Part shown: positions 7,119 through 14,477 of the stretch, piece by piece
How positions within the stretch are numbered: the stretch's first letter is position 1
Layout: each line of letters opens with the position of its first letter
Source: JAEZAF01 sp964395665
Lineage (GTDB): Bacteria; Chloroflexota; Anaerolineae; Aggregatilineales; Phototrophicaceae
NCBI GenBank assembly: GCA_964395665.1
Contig: CAYNDH010000096.1
Span: 1 to 16,952, forward strand
Length of the DNA stretch: 16,952 nucleotides
Direction: 5' to 3'
The notes under the pieces: model-generated
Seen by the model: only the letters and a program-made list of their open reading frames with translations
Databases searched by the model: none
What the model was told of the DNA's origin: nothing
Made by a program: the position numbers and the translations under genes

Positions 7119-7146
7119 TGCGGTTCACGTGCATATCAGATACCCA

Positions 7147-9537
7147 TCACAGCCGCTTGAGCGTGCTTTCGTCGATCACTTTGTTGTTGAGGCGGTCGAA
7201 AAGCGGCGGATTGGTGCGCGGATTGATACGGTACTTCCAGCGGCGCGGCCCGACTTCCCGCAGTAATGACCGGCAGTGATCACAGTTCACCATACGACGG
7301 CTGACGGACGGAATCCCGGCACGGCGTTTCGTCACGGTTTCGACGTGCAGCCGCCCCTGATTGCAAACCGGACACTTCTGCACGACAAAGCCGCGCCGGT
7401 AGCGGTTGACTGTCTGCACACCGGCGTTATACATCGCTCCATAGGCGGTCCCGCTCATCAGCAGCACGCCCCCGGCCAGCCACATCCACGGCGGGATGTT
7501 CATCGCGTCAGCGGGGGGTGTGATGGTCGCAGGAACGGCAATCCCCGGCGCAGGTGTGGACACCGCCGCGATCTGTGTCGGGTTGCTGGCGGGCGGGCTG
7601 ACAACGGCTCGCGTATTAGACTGAAGCGGTTCGCGTGTCGGTGTGATGGTGAAGGTTGGCAGGGCCGTTTCGGTAATAGCAGCGGTCGGGGGCAGCGCTG
7701 TGAGCGTGGGCAGCGGTGTGACCGTCAAACGGCCCGGAAGCGCCACGATCCCTTCGATGTTGATCACGATGCCTTCAGTCGCGGCAAAGCTGGCGAAATC
7801 ACGCTGACCGTCCAGCGCGACCGGAAGCTGTCCGCGTAACGGGATCGCGCCGAACAGCAGCCTGCACACGGCGGGGATACTCGGCTCCAGTGGGCTGTAT
7901 GTCGTCACATAGGCGGAGACATCCGGGAACGACTGCCAGTCATACGGCGAAAACAGCGCCACGGCGACAGTCTTCTCTTTCGGCAGGGCATTGACCAGCG
8001 CCTGCTGCTGACGGTCGCGGTCGGCATTCTGCGTAAAGACGATCACGGTATCGCCACCGGCGGCAGCCCGTACCGCCCCGGCGATCTGATCGTCACTCGG
8101 CGTCTCCGAGACGCTCATCCAGCGGGTGACACCGGCATCGTGCAGTGGTTCACAGGCGTTCTTAATCGCCGGTCGGCTGCCGGGGTAGATCACAACCGCA
8201 GGGCGCTCCGGCGGGATGGGCAGCAGCCTGTTCTGATCATAGGCCACAGTGACACCCGCTTCGAAGATCTCTTCGACCAGCAGTGCGTGTTCCGGTGCCC
8301 GCAGGCGGAGTCCCGCTTCTTCCGGCAGCAGCGGTGTCCAGGCGAGAATGCCATACCGGGCTTTCGCATCCAGAATGCGGCGGACCGAGTCATCAATCCG
8401 GGCTTCGTCGATGCGGCCATCACGCACGGCATTGACCACGGCCTGCATCGCCTGCGCCTGACTGTTCGGGCTGACGTGTGCGCCAAACGCCACCAGATCA
8501 ATCCCGGCATTGATCGCCATGATCGACGCCTGAGAATAGCTGTAGACGGTATCAATCGCGTCCATCTCGATCGCATCGGTCATGGCAAGGCCGCGAAAGG
8601 CCATTTCATCGCGCAGGATACCGCTGACGACATTGGCCGACAGCGACGCCGGGATCTGTTCGCTGTCCAGCGCCGGATACCAGATATGCGCCACCATCAC
8701 CGACTCGACGCCAGCGGCCACCGTCCAGCGGAAGGGCGCGAACTCGACCTGCTCCAGTTCGTCACGTGGATACTGGACAATCGGCAGCGAGGTGTGCGAG
8801 TCGCGGTCGGTGTCACCGTGTCCGGGGAAGTGTTTGGCCGTCGCCAGCACGCCGCCCGCCTGCATCCCACGGATCAGCGCGGCCAGCATTCTGCCGGTGC
8901 GCTCCGGATCGCTGCCGAACGAGCGCCGTCCGATGACCGGATTACGCAGATTGGTGTACAGGTCAGCCACCGGCGCAAGGTTCATATTGACGCCGACCGC
9001 ACGCAGTTCGGTTGCCATCGCCTGTCCGGTGCGGTAAGCCAGATTGACATCACCGGACGCGGTCAGCACCATCGGCACCGGCCATTCGGTGAAGCCTTCT
9101 TTCAGCCGGGCGATGATGCCGCCTTCCTGATCAGTCGCGATGAACAGCGGCACGCCGCCCGCGCCGGTGATCGTCTGCTGCCAGGTATTGGTGAGGCGCG
9201 TCACGGCGTCCGGTGTGCCGGTATTAGAGTTAAACAGCACGACGCCACCCGGCTGCATGGTGGTCAGGAATTCGCGTGCAGGTTCGTTCATGGTCGGCCC
9301 ATACAGGCCAACGACGAACATCTGCCCGACTTTCTGCTCTAACGTCAGCCGTGAGAGCAGGTCATCGACTTGTGAGGTCGGTTGTGCGTATATCGGTCCG
9401 ATAGTCAGCAGAAGCAGGGAGAAAACCAGGAGAAGCCCCCAGCTTGACCCTATCTGCACGCGGCCAGGGCAGGCCCTGTCCCTACACATCCCTTCTTCAG
9501 CCAATTTGGAGCGGGGCCTGTGGGGTGGGGTGAACAT
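7147..9537 (-). CDS. Exported GH3 beta-N-acetylhexosaminidase with C-terminal membrane anchor and zinc ribbon
   Basis: Glycoside hydrolase family 3 enzyme of the NagZ type, expected to cleave terminal beta-N-acetylhexosamine from wall fragments or glycans outside the membrane. A signal sequence spans about residues 32-51, after an unusually long N-region. The GH3 N-domain covers about 55-395: the KHFPGHGDTDRDSH segment (235-248) supplies the catalytic Asp246-Ser-His248 dyad, and D321 in AMTDAIEMDAI is the predicted nucleophile. A GH3 C-domain follows (about 420-590), then a Pro/Thr-rich linker (about 605-680), a membrane segment at about 684-704, and four Cys at 722, 725, 752 and 755 spaced as a zinc ribbon, predicted cytoplasmic. 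Most NagZ proteins are 350-550 residues; this has 796. The ATG lies 3 nt after the upstream stop (translational coupling). Residues 17-29 are encoded by repeat-like DNA, so a later start (ATG at 9489) is possible. Confidence 0.88.
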   Translation of the reverse strand: MFTPPHRPRSKLAEEGMCRDRACPGRVQIGSSWGLLLVFSLLLLTIGPIYAQPTSQVDDLLSRLTLEQKVGQMFVVGLYGPTMNEPAREFLTTMQPGGVVLFNSNTGTPDAVTRLTNTWQQTITGAGGVPLFIATDQEGGIIARLKEGFTEWPVPMVLTASGDVNLAYRTGQAMATELRAVGVNMNLAPVADLYTNLRNPVIGRRSFGSDPERTGRMLAALIRGMQAGGVLATAKHFPGHGDTDRDSHTSLPIVQYPRDELEQVEFAPFRWTVAAGVESVMVAHIWYPALDSEQIPASLSANVVSGILRDEMAFRGLAMTDAIEMDAIDTVYSYSQASIMAINAGIDLVAFGAHVSPNSQAQAMQAVVNAVRDGRIDEARIDDSVRRILDAKARYGILAWTPLLPEEAGLRLRAPEHALLVEEIFEAGVTVAYDQNRLLPIPPERPAVVIYPGSRPAIKNACEPLHDAGVTRWMSVSETPSDDQIAGAVRAAAGGDTVIVFTQNADRDRQQQALVNALPKEKTVAVALFSPYDWQSFPDVSAYVTTYSPLEPSIPAVCRLLFGAIPLRGQLPVALDGQRDFASFAATEGIVINIEGIVALPGRLTVTPLPTLTALPPTAAITETALPTFTITPTREPLQSNTRAVVSPPASNPTQIAAVSTPAPGIAVPATITPPADAMNIPPWMWLAGGVLLMSGTAYGAMYNAGVQTVNRYRRGFVVQKCPVCNQGRLHVETVTKRRAGIPSVSRRMVNCDHCRSLLREVGPRRWKYRINPRTNPPLFDRLNNKVIDESTLKRL
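9457..9487 (-). repeat. Interspersed-repeat-like segment inside the GH3 N-terminus
   Basis: On the minus strand this reads TGTAGGGACAGGGCCTGCCC followed by TGGCCGCGTG. It contains an inverted repeat, CAGGGC (9465-9470) and GCCCTG (9473-9478), around 2 nt. From memory, the core GTAGGGACAGGGCCTGCCC is a common intergenic repeat motif in Chloroflexota genomes; no second copy occurs in this window. Here it lies in frame and encodes the residues between the first Met and the signal sequence. Confidence 0.45.
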
Positions 9538-9540
9538 GCG

Positions 9541-11844
9541 CTACATATTCCCGTTCTGCTCGAACATCACCACCCAGAAGTTGAGGCGCTCATCCGGTGT
9601 CATCAGGCGCGGACGGCCCATCTCTTCGCTGATGCCCATATAGACATCGACGAACTGAAGTCCACCGTCGTAGAGATACAGCTCATCAAGGAAAAAGCGT
9701 TCTCCGGCGAACCAGTCCTGATCGAACAGGAAATTGCCGAGTCCGTAATGGATGAAGGCTTCGCGTCCGCTGCTGGTGGGGGCGAATTCGTAACCCTGCG
9801 GGAAGTGCGCCTGCGTCCCGACGACGACATCCGCGCCAAGATCCGCCCAGAAGCGGAAATCTGCCTGCTGGCCGCCGGTCGGCACATAAAGGTCATGTTC
9901 CAGATACTGCACCGTGAGAATTACCAGATCGTGATCGCCATTCAGCGCGGGTAATGTGGCCGACAGCCATTCGCGGTCACAGGCCGCCGCGCCGGGGCGT
10001 GGATCACTGCCGCTGTCATTTGCCAGCGCGTAATATGGCCCGACGAAATTGCATGTCACCCACGCGACGCTGTTACCGTTATGCTCGATGATCAGCGGAC
10101 GACGGGCGTTATCGACATTTTCGCCGCCGCCGACGGTCGCGATGCCGTTATCACGATACCACGCCAGACTGTCGAGATAGGCCTGATAGCCGTAATCATT
10201 ATTGTGATTGCCGGACAGCTCCATGATGTCCAGCCCCAGCAGCGGGAAGATGTCAAAATATTCCGGCTTACTGCAAAAGCTGCCACCACCGCCCAGCATC
10301 GCCTCACCGGGCATGGCCTGCGGACAGCTTGGCACGAACGAGACTTCGTTACTGGTGTGAAAGAAGTCGGCGCGCTGTGTGATCGGTGCGATCTCTTCGC
10401 TGGCCCATTCCATGCCATTCTCATCAAAGACCGGCATCACCCGCCGCGCCATCGCCGTCACACCGGACAGCATAATGCGCGTCAGCTTCGACGGCTCGAA
10501 ATTCGGCGTTTCAGATGCAAACGCGAACGGATACGGCGCAGCCGGTTCGACGGCTCCGGCCAGCCCTAGCAGCGGATTCTGTTCATCCACCCAGACGACG
10601 CGCAGCCGCTGTGTGACCTGGTCAAAGGGCATCAGGGCATAGCGCGACCGGTCACGCCACAGCGTTTTATTGACTTCTTCGGGGCTGTTCTGCTCGATCT
10701 GCGGGTTGAGCATGATACCGTGTGCGATCAGGCGGGCAGCGGTATCAGTGGAGACGATCAGCTTCGGATCATACTCACCGGCAGCGATCGTGCTGATCTG
10801 TTCGCTGGTCAGGGTATATGTCCGGCTGGGGAAGGCCACCACCGGCAGAAAGACCTCATAGCCGGATGCGGTGTTCGCAGTCTGGACATCGGCTGGTGTC
10901 GGTGTTGTGAGCATCGCGGGGGATGCGGTGATATCCGGACGCGGTGTATTGGTCATGAATGCGAAGCCGCTGTTGGCCTGTGCGGACGCTTCGATTTGAT
11001 CCGCCGGATTCGCTTCCAACGCCCATGATGAGACATAGAAGTTGAGATATTCCGGCACATGGATGCGCCAGTAATCGTTATTATGCTCTCCCTGCGGATA
11101 AATGGTGTAAATATGCGGGATGCTGACCGAGTCCAGCCGTTCATGCATGATGTCGAGTCCGGGGGCGGCGTAATCATCCTTGCCGCGATCCAGTGCAATG
11201 CGCGGCGGGTTGGCCGGGTCGATCAGCAGTGCATTATCCAGCGGATTGACATCCGGCGGCGCGTGGAAGCGGTCGAAGAAGGCGCTGTGCCCGCCGATGA
11301 TGGCGAATGATCCAGGACGGCGCAGGGCGATCTCGAACGCCCAGAAGCCGCCGCGTGAAATGCCACCGATGGCGCGGTATTCCGGGCGTGTCTCGACACG
11401 ATAGCTGGATTCCACCAGCGGCATCAGTTCAGTCACAAAGACGGTATCCCACGAGTCATAGCCGAAGCGGTTTTCATTGCCCACCCAATTAGCAAACGGC
11501 AGTACGACGATCACCGGCGGCATCTGCCCGCTGCTGATGCGCTCGTCCAGCAGATCGATCAGGCCAAGGCGAATCCAGTGGCCGTCGTCTTCATTCGAGC
11601 CGTGCATCAGGTAAATCGTCGGGTAGACTCGCGTCGGCTGCTGATCGTAGCACGGCGGCAGATAGATCGAATAAACCATGCGCGTCTCAATCGGCACGCT
11701 GACGAAACCGGGCCGCTCGACTCGCCCCATGGTCTCGGTGCATTCGGCCTGCGCCGCTGTGATATCCGTCCCTGCGATGTCACCCAGCCCGACAGCGCCA
11801 GACAATAAAAACGCCAGAAGCCATAACCCTGAAAATCGCCGCAT
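9541..11844 (-). CDS. Secreted esterase-CapA fusion protein
   Basis: Two enzymes in one 767-residue chain. A signal peptide covers about 1-33. The N-terminal esterase (about 40-275) resembles the esterase D/enterochelin esterase family: nucleophile S163 in GGISRGG, acid D223 or D224 in GKDDYAAPG, and H254 in PQGEHNNDYW. A Pro/Thr-rich linker follows (about 285-325), then a poorly recognised domain (about 330-450). The CapA domain (PGA_cap, poly-gamma-glutamate synthesis type metallophosphoesterase) covers about 455-715, with GNHNNDYG (545-552), GTQAHFPQG (676-684) and the YGLGNFLFDQ signature (700-709). The usual first motif GDxMLxR is GVTAMAR here, so the first metal-binding Asp is missing. 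The ribosome binding site is AGGCGAG just before ATG. The promoter is inferred at 11923, and the GH3 gene follows after 3 nt. Likely an extracellular enzyme acting on a wall-bound polymer; substrate unknown. Confidence 0.85.
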   Translation of the reverse strand: MRRFSGLWLLAFLLSGAVGLGDIAGTDITAAQAECTETMGRVERPGFVSVPIETRMVYSIYLPPCYDQQPTRVYPTIYLMHGSNEDDGHWIRLGLIDLLDERISSGQMPPVIVVLPFANWVGNENRFGYDSWDTVFVTELMPLVESSYRVETRPEYRAIGGISRGGFWAFEIALRRPGSFAIIGGHSAFFDRFHAPPDVNPLDNALLIDPANPPRIALDRGKDDYAAPGLDIMHERLDSVSIPHIYTIYPQGEHNNDYWRIHVPEYLNFYVSSWALEANPADQIEASAQANSGFAFMTNTPRPDITASPAMLTTPTPADVQTANTASGYEVFLPVVAFPSRTYTLTSEQISTIAAGEYDPKLIVSTDTAARLIAHGIMLNPQIEQNSPEEVNKTLWRDRSRYALMPFDQVTQRLRVVWVDEQNPLLGLAGAVEPAAPYPFAFASETPNFEPSKLTRIMLSGVTAMARRVMPVFDENGMEWASEEIAPITQRADFFHTSNEVSFVPSCPQAMPGEAMLGGGGSFCSKPEYFDIFPLLGLDIMELSGNHNNDYGYQAYLDSLAWYRDNGIATVGGGENVDNARRPLIIEHNGNSVAWVTCNFVGPYYALANDSGSDPRPGAAACDREWLSATLPALNGDHDLVILTVQYLEHDLYVPTGGQQADFRFWADLGADVVVGTQAHFPQGYEFAPTSSGREAFIHYGLGNFLFDQDWFAGERFFLDELYLYDGGLQFVDVYMGISEEMGRPRLMTPDERLNFWVVMFEQNGNM

Positions 11845-11888
11845 ATCTCGCCTGTAATCTGTAAAAATCCGTTGTCAATTCGATGTCA

Positions 11889-11928
11889 GGCAGAGACCGA
11901 TTAACCTGCCTCTGCCCCACGCATTATA
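11889..11928 (-). promoter_or_regulatory. Promoter with a stem-loop at the 5' end of the transcript
   Basis: On the minus strand a consensus TATAAT (complement of 11923-11928) has an extended-10 TG one base upstream; the -35 element is poor. The expected transcription start is near 11916, which is the first base of a hairpin: GGCAGAG (complement of 11910-11916) pairs with CTCTGCC (complement of 11889-11895) around 14 nt. The transcript would drive the esterase-CapA and GH3 genes, with a leader of about 72 nt. Confidence 0.55.
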
Positions 11929-11952
11929 GCATCCCTGCTCAAGTAATAATTT

Positions 11953-11976
11953 CGCCGACCCGTGTGACGGTCAGCG
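11953..11976 (-). terminator. Stem-loop directly after the lipoprotein gene, possible weak terminator
   Basis: CGCCGACC (11953-11960) pairs with GGTCAGCG (11969-11976) over 8 bp with one G-T pair and an 8-nt loop. It begins at the base next to the stop codon of the lipoprotein gene. On the minus strand it is followed by AAATTATTA rather than a clean T-run, so termination may be partial and some transcript may continue into the esterase-CapA gene. Confidence 0.4.
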
Positions 11977-13032
11977 CTACGACGCGCCGATCTGCTGCCG
12001 CCATGTCCCCTGATCCGGCGCGGTCTGGACCAGAATCAGCGTACTGCCGCGTACATCGACATAGTGCATATGGCCGCGCTCGAAATCGAGGGTGGTAACG
12101 CTGGCGGCGCGTTCTGCGGCGGTTGCCCATCCCAGCGCCGTACGGACATCGGGATTCGTGCGCCAGACCTTGCCGAAACCGCGCACCGGCTCCCGCAAAT
12201 TCGATTCAGGCGGAGTCTCACCGCCAGATGCCGGATCGGTCCCTTCGACAAACGTATCGGGGAAGCGTTTGTACGTCCCGTTGACGTAAAAGGCATAGAT
12301 ATTTCCGCTGCCGCTGGCCGCTTGCACCCACATCATGAAACCGAACTGAAATTCCTGTATGGCCCCGGTTCGGATCGCGTTAACCGGCGGCGCACCAACC
12401 GGGCAGCCTAACTGGGCGGGCAGTGTCGGGTCATTGGCGTAAATCTGACCGAAGCCGCCAGCCGGTGTAAATGCACAGGTGACGGCAGCGGGCGTCATCA
12501 TCCCGCCGGGGTTCGCCCCACCGGGCAGCGGCAGGTCGCTGGTATCGCCGCCGGGTGTACCGCCGCTTCCACCCGAAAGCTGGCTCAGATCGACATATTC
12601 CTGCGGGAGAATTGTCGCCTCAAGCGCCATCGCGATGATCTCATCCAGCAGGCCGGGGACACCGGTCGGCACCGGCGTCGATGTCGGCTCCGGCGTGATG
12701 GTGCTGGTGATCGTCAGACTGGGTGTGAGGGTCGGTGTCAGCCCGTCGGATGTGTCTTCCGTGGGCGCAAGTCCCACTTCATGAGTTGTGCTGATCGCGG
12801 GTTCTTCGGTCTCCACCAGTGTATCTTCAGTGGTCGGGGCAGCATCCAGCGTCTGGACGCTGACAGGTGTAATCGCCACCGCGACGGAATCGCCTTGTTC
12901 GGCGGGATCGATCGGCGCATCGGTCGGCACGGCGAGAATGGTCGGCAGTGGTTCCTGTGGTGATCCGTCGCAGGCCGCCAGCACGAGTACCATCACCATC
13001 AGGGTAACGGCCAGCGTCACAAACCGAAACAT
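11977..13032 (-). CDS. Lipoprotein with Pro/Thr-rich stalk and LGFP-like wall repeats
   Basis: Predicted surface lipoprotein. From the chosen start the first 21 residues form a lipoprotein signal (MFRFVTLAVTLMVMVLVLAA, then Cys), with the Cys at residue 21. A long Thr/Pro/Ser/Glu-rich stalk follows (about 22-140), as in wall-spanning proteins. The C-terminal part (about 200-345) has motifs of the kind LGxP...GAxQxF.G.MxW, seen as LGCPVGAPPVNAIRTGAIQEF and later REPVRGFGKVW...ALGWATAAERAA...FERGHMHYV. These resemble LGFP repeats found in wall-associated proteins. No catalytic residues are recognised. The start at 13032 gives a normal short N-region but only a weak ribosome binding site (GGGG). 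The ATG at 13101 has a better one (AGAGGT, 6 nt upstream) but places 43 residues before the Cys; 13140 is also open. Function is probably structural or in binding; inferred. Confidence 0.75.
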   Translation of the reverse strand: MFRFVTLAVTLMVMVLVLAACDGSPQEPLPTILAVPTDAPIDPAEQGDSVAVAITPVSVQTLDAAPTTEDTLVETEEPAISTTHEVGLAPTEDTSDGLTPTLTPSLTITSTITPEPTSTPVPTGVPGLLDEIIAMALEATILPQEYVDLSQLSGGSGGTPGGDTSDLPLPGGANPGGMMTPAAVTCAFTPAGGFGQIYANDPTLPAQLGCPVGAPPVNAIRTGAIQEFQFGFMMWVQAASGSGNIYAFYVNGTYKRFPDTFVEGTDPASGGETPPESNLREPVRGFGKVWRTNPDVRTALGWATAAERAASVTTLDFERGHMHYVDVRGSTLILVQTAPDQGTWRQQIGAS

Positions 13033-13238
13033 CAAAGGCCCCATGTGATCATGAGCCGCGTTCGCTTTCTTCCATAAGATTGGGGGGACTGGTGCGCGCA
13101 TGGATTTACCTCTGAAGCCTTCCAGAATGCGAATGATCATCTCATATCCGTATACAGAGCGCCAGCACCGCGCAACGGCGGATCGGAGTGGACTGCGTGC
13201 AGGCGCAGGATCGCTGGCAATGTACTCCGTGCTACCGC

Positions 13239-13280
13239 TATACTAAACTGAGCTTTCGGTATACACAACGTGTACACAAC
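13239..13280. promoter_or_regulatory. Divergent promoter region with ACACAAC repeats
   Basis: On the minus strand TTGTGT (complement of 13263-13268) and TAGTAT (complement of 13240-13245) are 17 bp apart and read toward the lipoprotein gene. On the plus strand TATACT (13239-13244) overlaps the same bases and could serve manA, with a poor -35 (TGGCAA, 13215-13220). ACACAAC occurs twice, at 13263-13269 and 13274-13280, 11 bp apart, and an imperfect inverted repeat (TATACAC, 3 nt, GTGTACA) covers the minus-strand -35. The two transcripts may be co-regulated. Apart from this and the repeat at 13326-13349, the gap from 13033 to 13403 holds nothing I can assign. Confidence 0.4.
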
Positions 13281-13325
13281 ATTTACAGCAAGAATCATAC
13301 GTCGCAATGGGAATATCTCGTCATC

Positions 13326-13349
13326 TGCCCGTTTGCCCGTTTGCCCGTC
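13326..13349. repeat. Three tandem 8-bp repeats in the manA leader
   Basis: TGCCCGTT, TGCCCGTT and TGCCCGTC lie head to tail in the long untranslated region before manA, 54-77 bp upstream of its start codon. No function is known. Confidence 0.7.
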
Positions 13350-13403
13350 TGTCTGATGCTGTGGTCCTGATGAAGAACCGCACACGAGTGGAGAGTGAAT
13401 CGC

Positions 13404-14387
13404 ATGTCACAGCAACAAACCCTTTATCCCATGCTGCTGGAGCCAGTGCTGCATAAGCGCGTCTGGGGGGGACGCAGGCTCGACACCCTGTTCGCCAAGC
13501 ACCTGCCATCAGATGAACCCTACGGCGAATCATGGGAACTGCACGACACGGTCACGGTTGCCAATGGCGTGCATCAGGGGCGCACGATCGCCGATCTGGT
13601 GGGGGAATACGGCGCGGCGCTGATCGGGCCTGATAATGATCCGGCGCTGGGCTTCCCACTGCTGATCAAACTGCTGGATGCGGAACAGTGGCTGTCGGTT
13701 CAGGTGCATCCTGATGATCAGTTCGCGGCGGAACTCGAAGGCGATCCACGCGGCAAAACGGAAGCATGGTATGTGCTGGACGCGCAGCCGGATGCCCGTC
13801 TGGTGATCGGTATCCAGCCGGGGGCGCCGATTGAGACCGTCAAACAGGCCATCGAGAACAGCACGCTGGAAGATCTGCTGGTATATGCCAGTGTGACCCG
13901 CGATGATGTGCTTCAGATCGAAGCCGGGACGATTCATGCCATTGGCGCGGGGATTGTCATTTATGAAGTCCAGCAGTCATCGGATGTCACCTACCGGCTG
14001 TATGACTGGGGGCGGATGGGGCTGGATGGCAAACCGCGTGAACTGCATATCGAGAAGAGCCTGAAGGTCGCCAACCTGGAGACACTGCCAGCCATCCGGC
14101 ATGAAGACAGCGCCGACAAAGCGGTCACAGTGATCGAGAGCGAATACTTCGTTACCCTGCGTCATACCCTGCGTGATGCACCGCTTTCACTCTCAACCGG
14201 TGGGCGCGACTTCCACATCCTGACGTGTATCCAGGGCGAACTGAATATCATCACCGGAAGCGATGATCTGCGCTTCACAGTCGGGCAGACGGTGCTGATC
14301 CCGGCGGCACTGGGGGATTACACCCTGCGCGGGACCGGCATCGCGCTCAATTCGATGCAGTCTTTACCCGAAATCGCGAACGAATGA
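13404..14387 (+). CDS. manA: Mannose-6-phosphate isomerase, class I
   Basis: Zinc enzyme that interconverts mannose 6-phosphate and fructose 6-phosphate, feeding GDP-mannose synthesis or mannose catabolism. This is the short (Bacillus-like) type I form, 327 residues. Zinc ligands are visible: H102 in SVQVHPDD, E120 in GKTEAWYVL, and H178 in EAGTIHAIGAG. The cupin strand YEVQQSSDVTYRLYDWGR follows at about 187-204, and the N-terminal KRVWGG motif is at 18-23. The ATG at 13404 is preferred because GGAG (13390-13393) is 10 nt upstream; a GTG at 13395 would sit on that site. The next gene, for a sugar-phosphate SIS protein, starts 90 bp downstream on the same strand and shares the fructose-6-phosphate level of metabolism. 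Confidence 0.93.
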   Translation: MSQQQTLYPMLLEPVLHKRVWGGRRLDTLFAKHLPSDEPYGESWELHDTVTVANGVHQGRTIADLVGEYGAALIGPDNDPALGFPLLIKLLDAEQWLSVQVHPDDQFAAELEGDPRGKTEAWYVLDAQPDARLVIGIQPGAPIETVKQAIENSTLEDLLVYASVTRDDVLQIEAGTIHAIGAGIVIYEVQQSSDVTYRLYDWGRMGLDGKPRELHIEKSLKVANLETLPAIRHEDSADKAVTVIESEYFVTLRHTLRDAPLSLSTGGRDFHILTCIQGELNIITGSDDLRFTVGQTVLIPAALGDYTLRGTGIALNSMQSLPEIANE

Positions 14388-14449
14388 GGCATTAGGACTA
14401 AACCAGGCAGTTGATCGCCACTACGACGGTTTTCAGATGGCTGTCAGCT

Positions 14450-14475
14450 ATAAACAGAGAGGATAAACAGAGAGG
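14450..14475 (+). repeat. Perfect 13-bp tandem duplication carrying the ribosome binding site
   Basis: ATAAACAGAGAGG occurs at 14450-14462 and again at 14463-14475. The second copy places AGAGG 2 nt before the ATG at 14478, which is very close. The first copy places it 15 nt before, which is rather far. Both may contribute to ribosome recruitment. Confidence 0.8.
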
Positions 14476-14477
14476 TC

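Noticed and set aside
8140..9342. A 400-codon plus-strand frame opposite the GH3 gene
   Set aside because: Antisense shadow; very rich in Arg, His, Asp and Gln, with no domain pattern, and the minus-strand gene is certain.
9509..9533. G-rich tract (three runs of GGGG) as a G-quadruplex near the GH3 start
   Set aside because: Only three G-runs of that length are present and the tract lies in the overlap of start and repeat-like DNA; not enough to claim a quadruplex.
13137..13385. An 82-codon minus-strand frame in the gap before manA
   Set aside because: Overlaps the divergent promoter region and the 8-bp repeats, shows no family motif, and has no good ribosome binding site.
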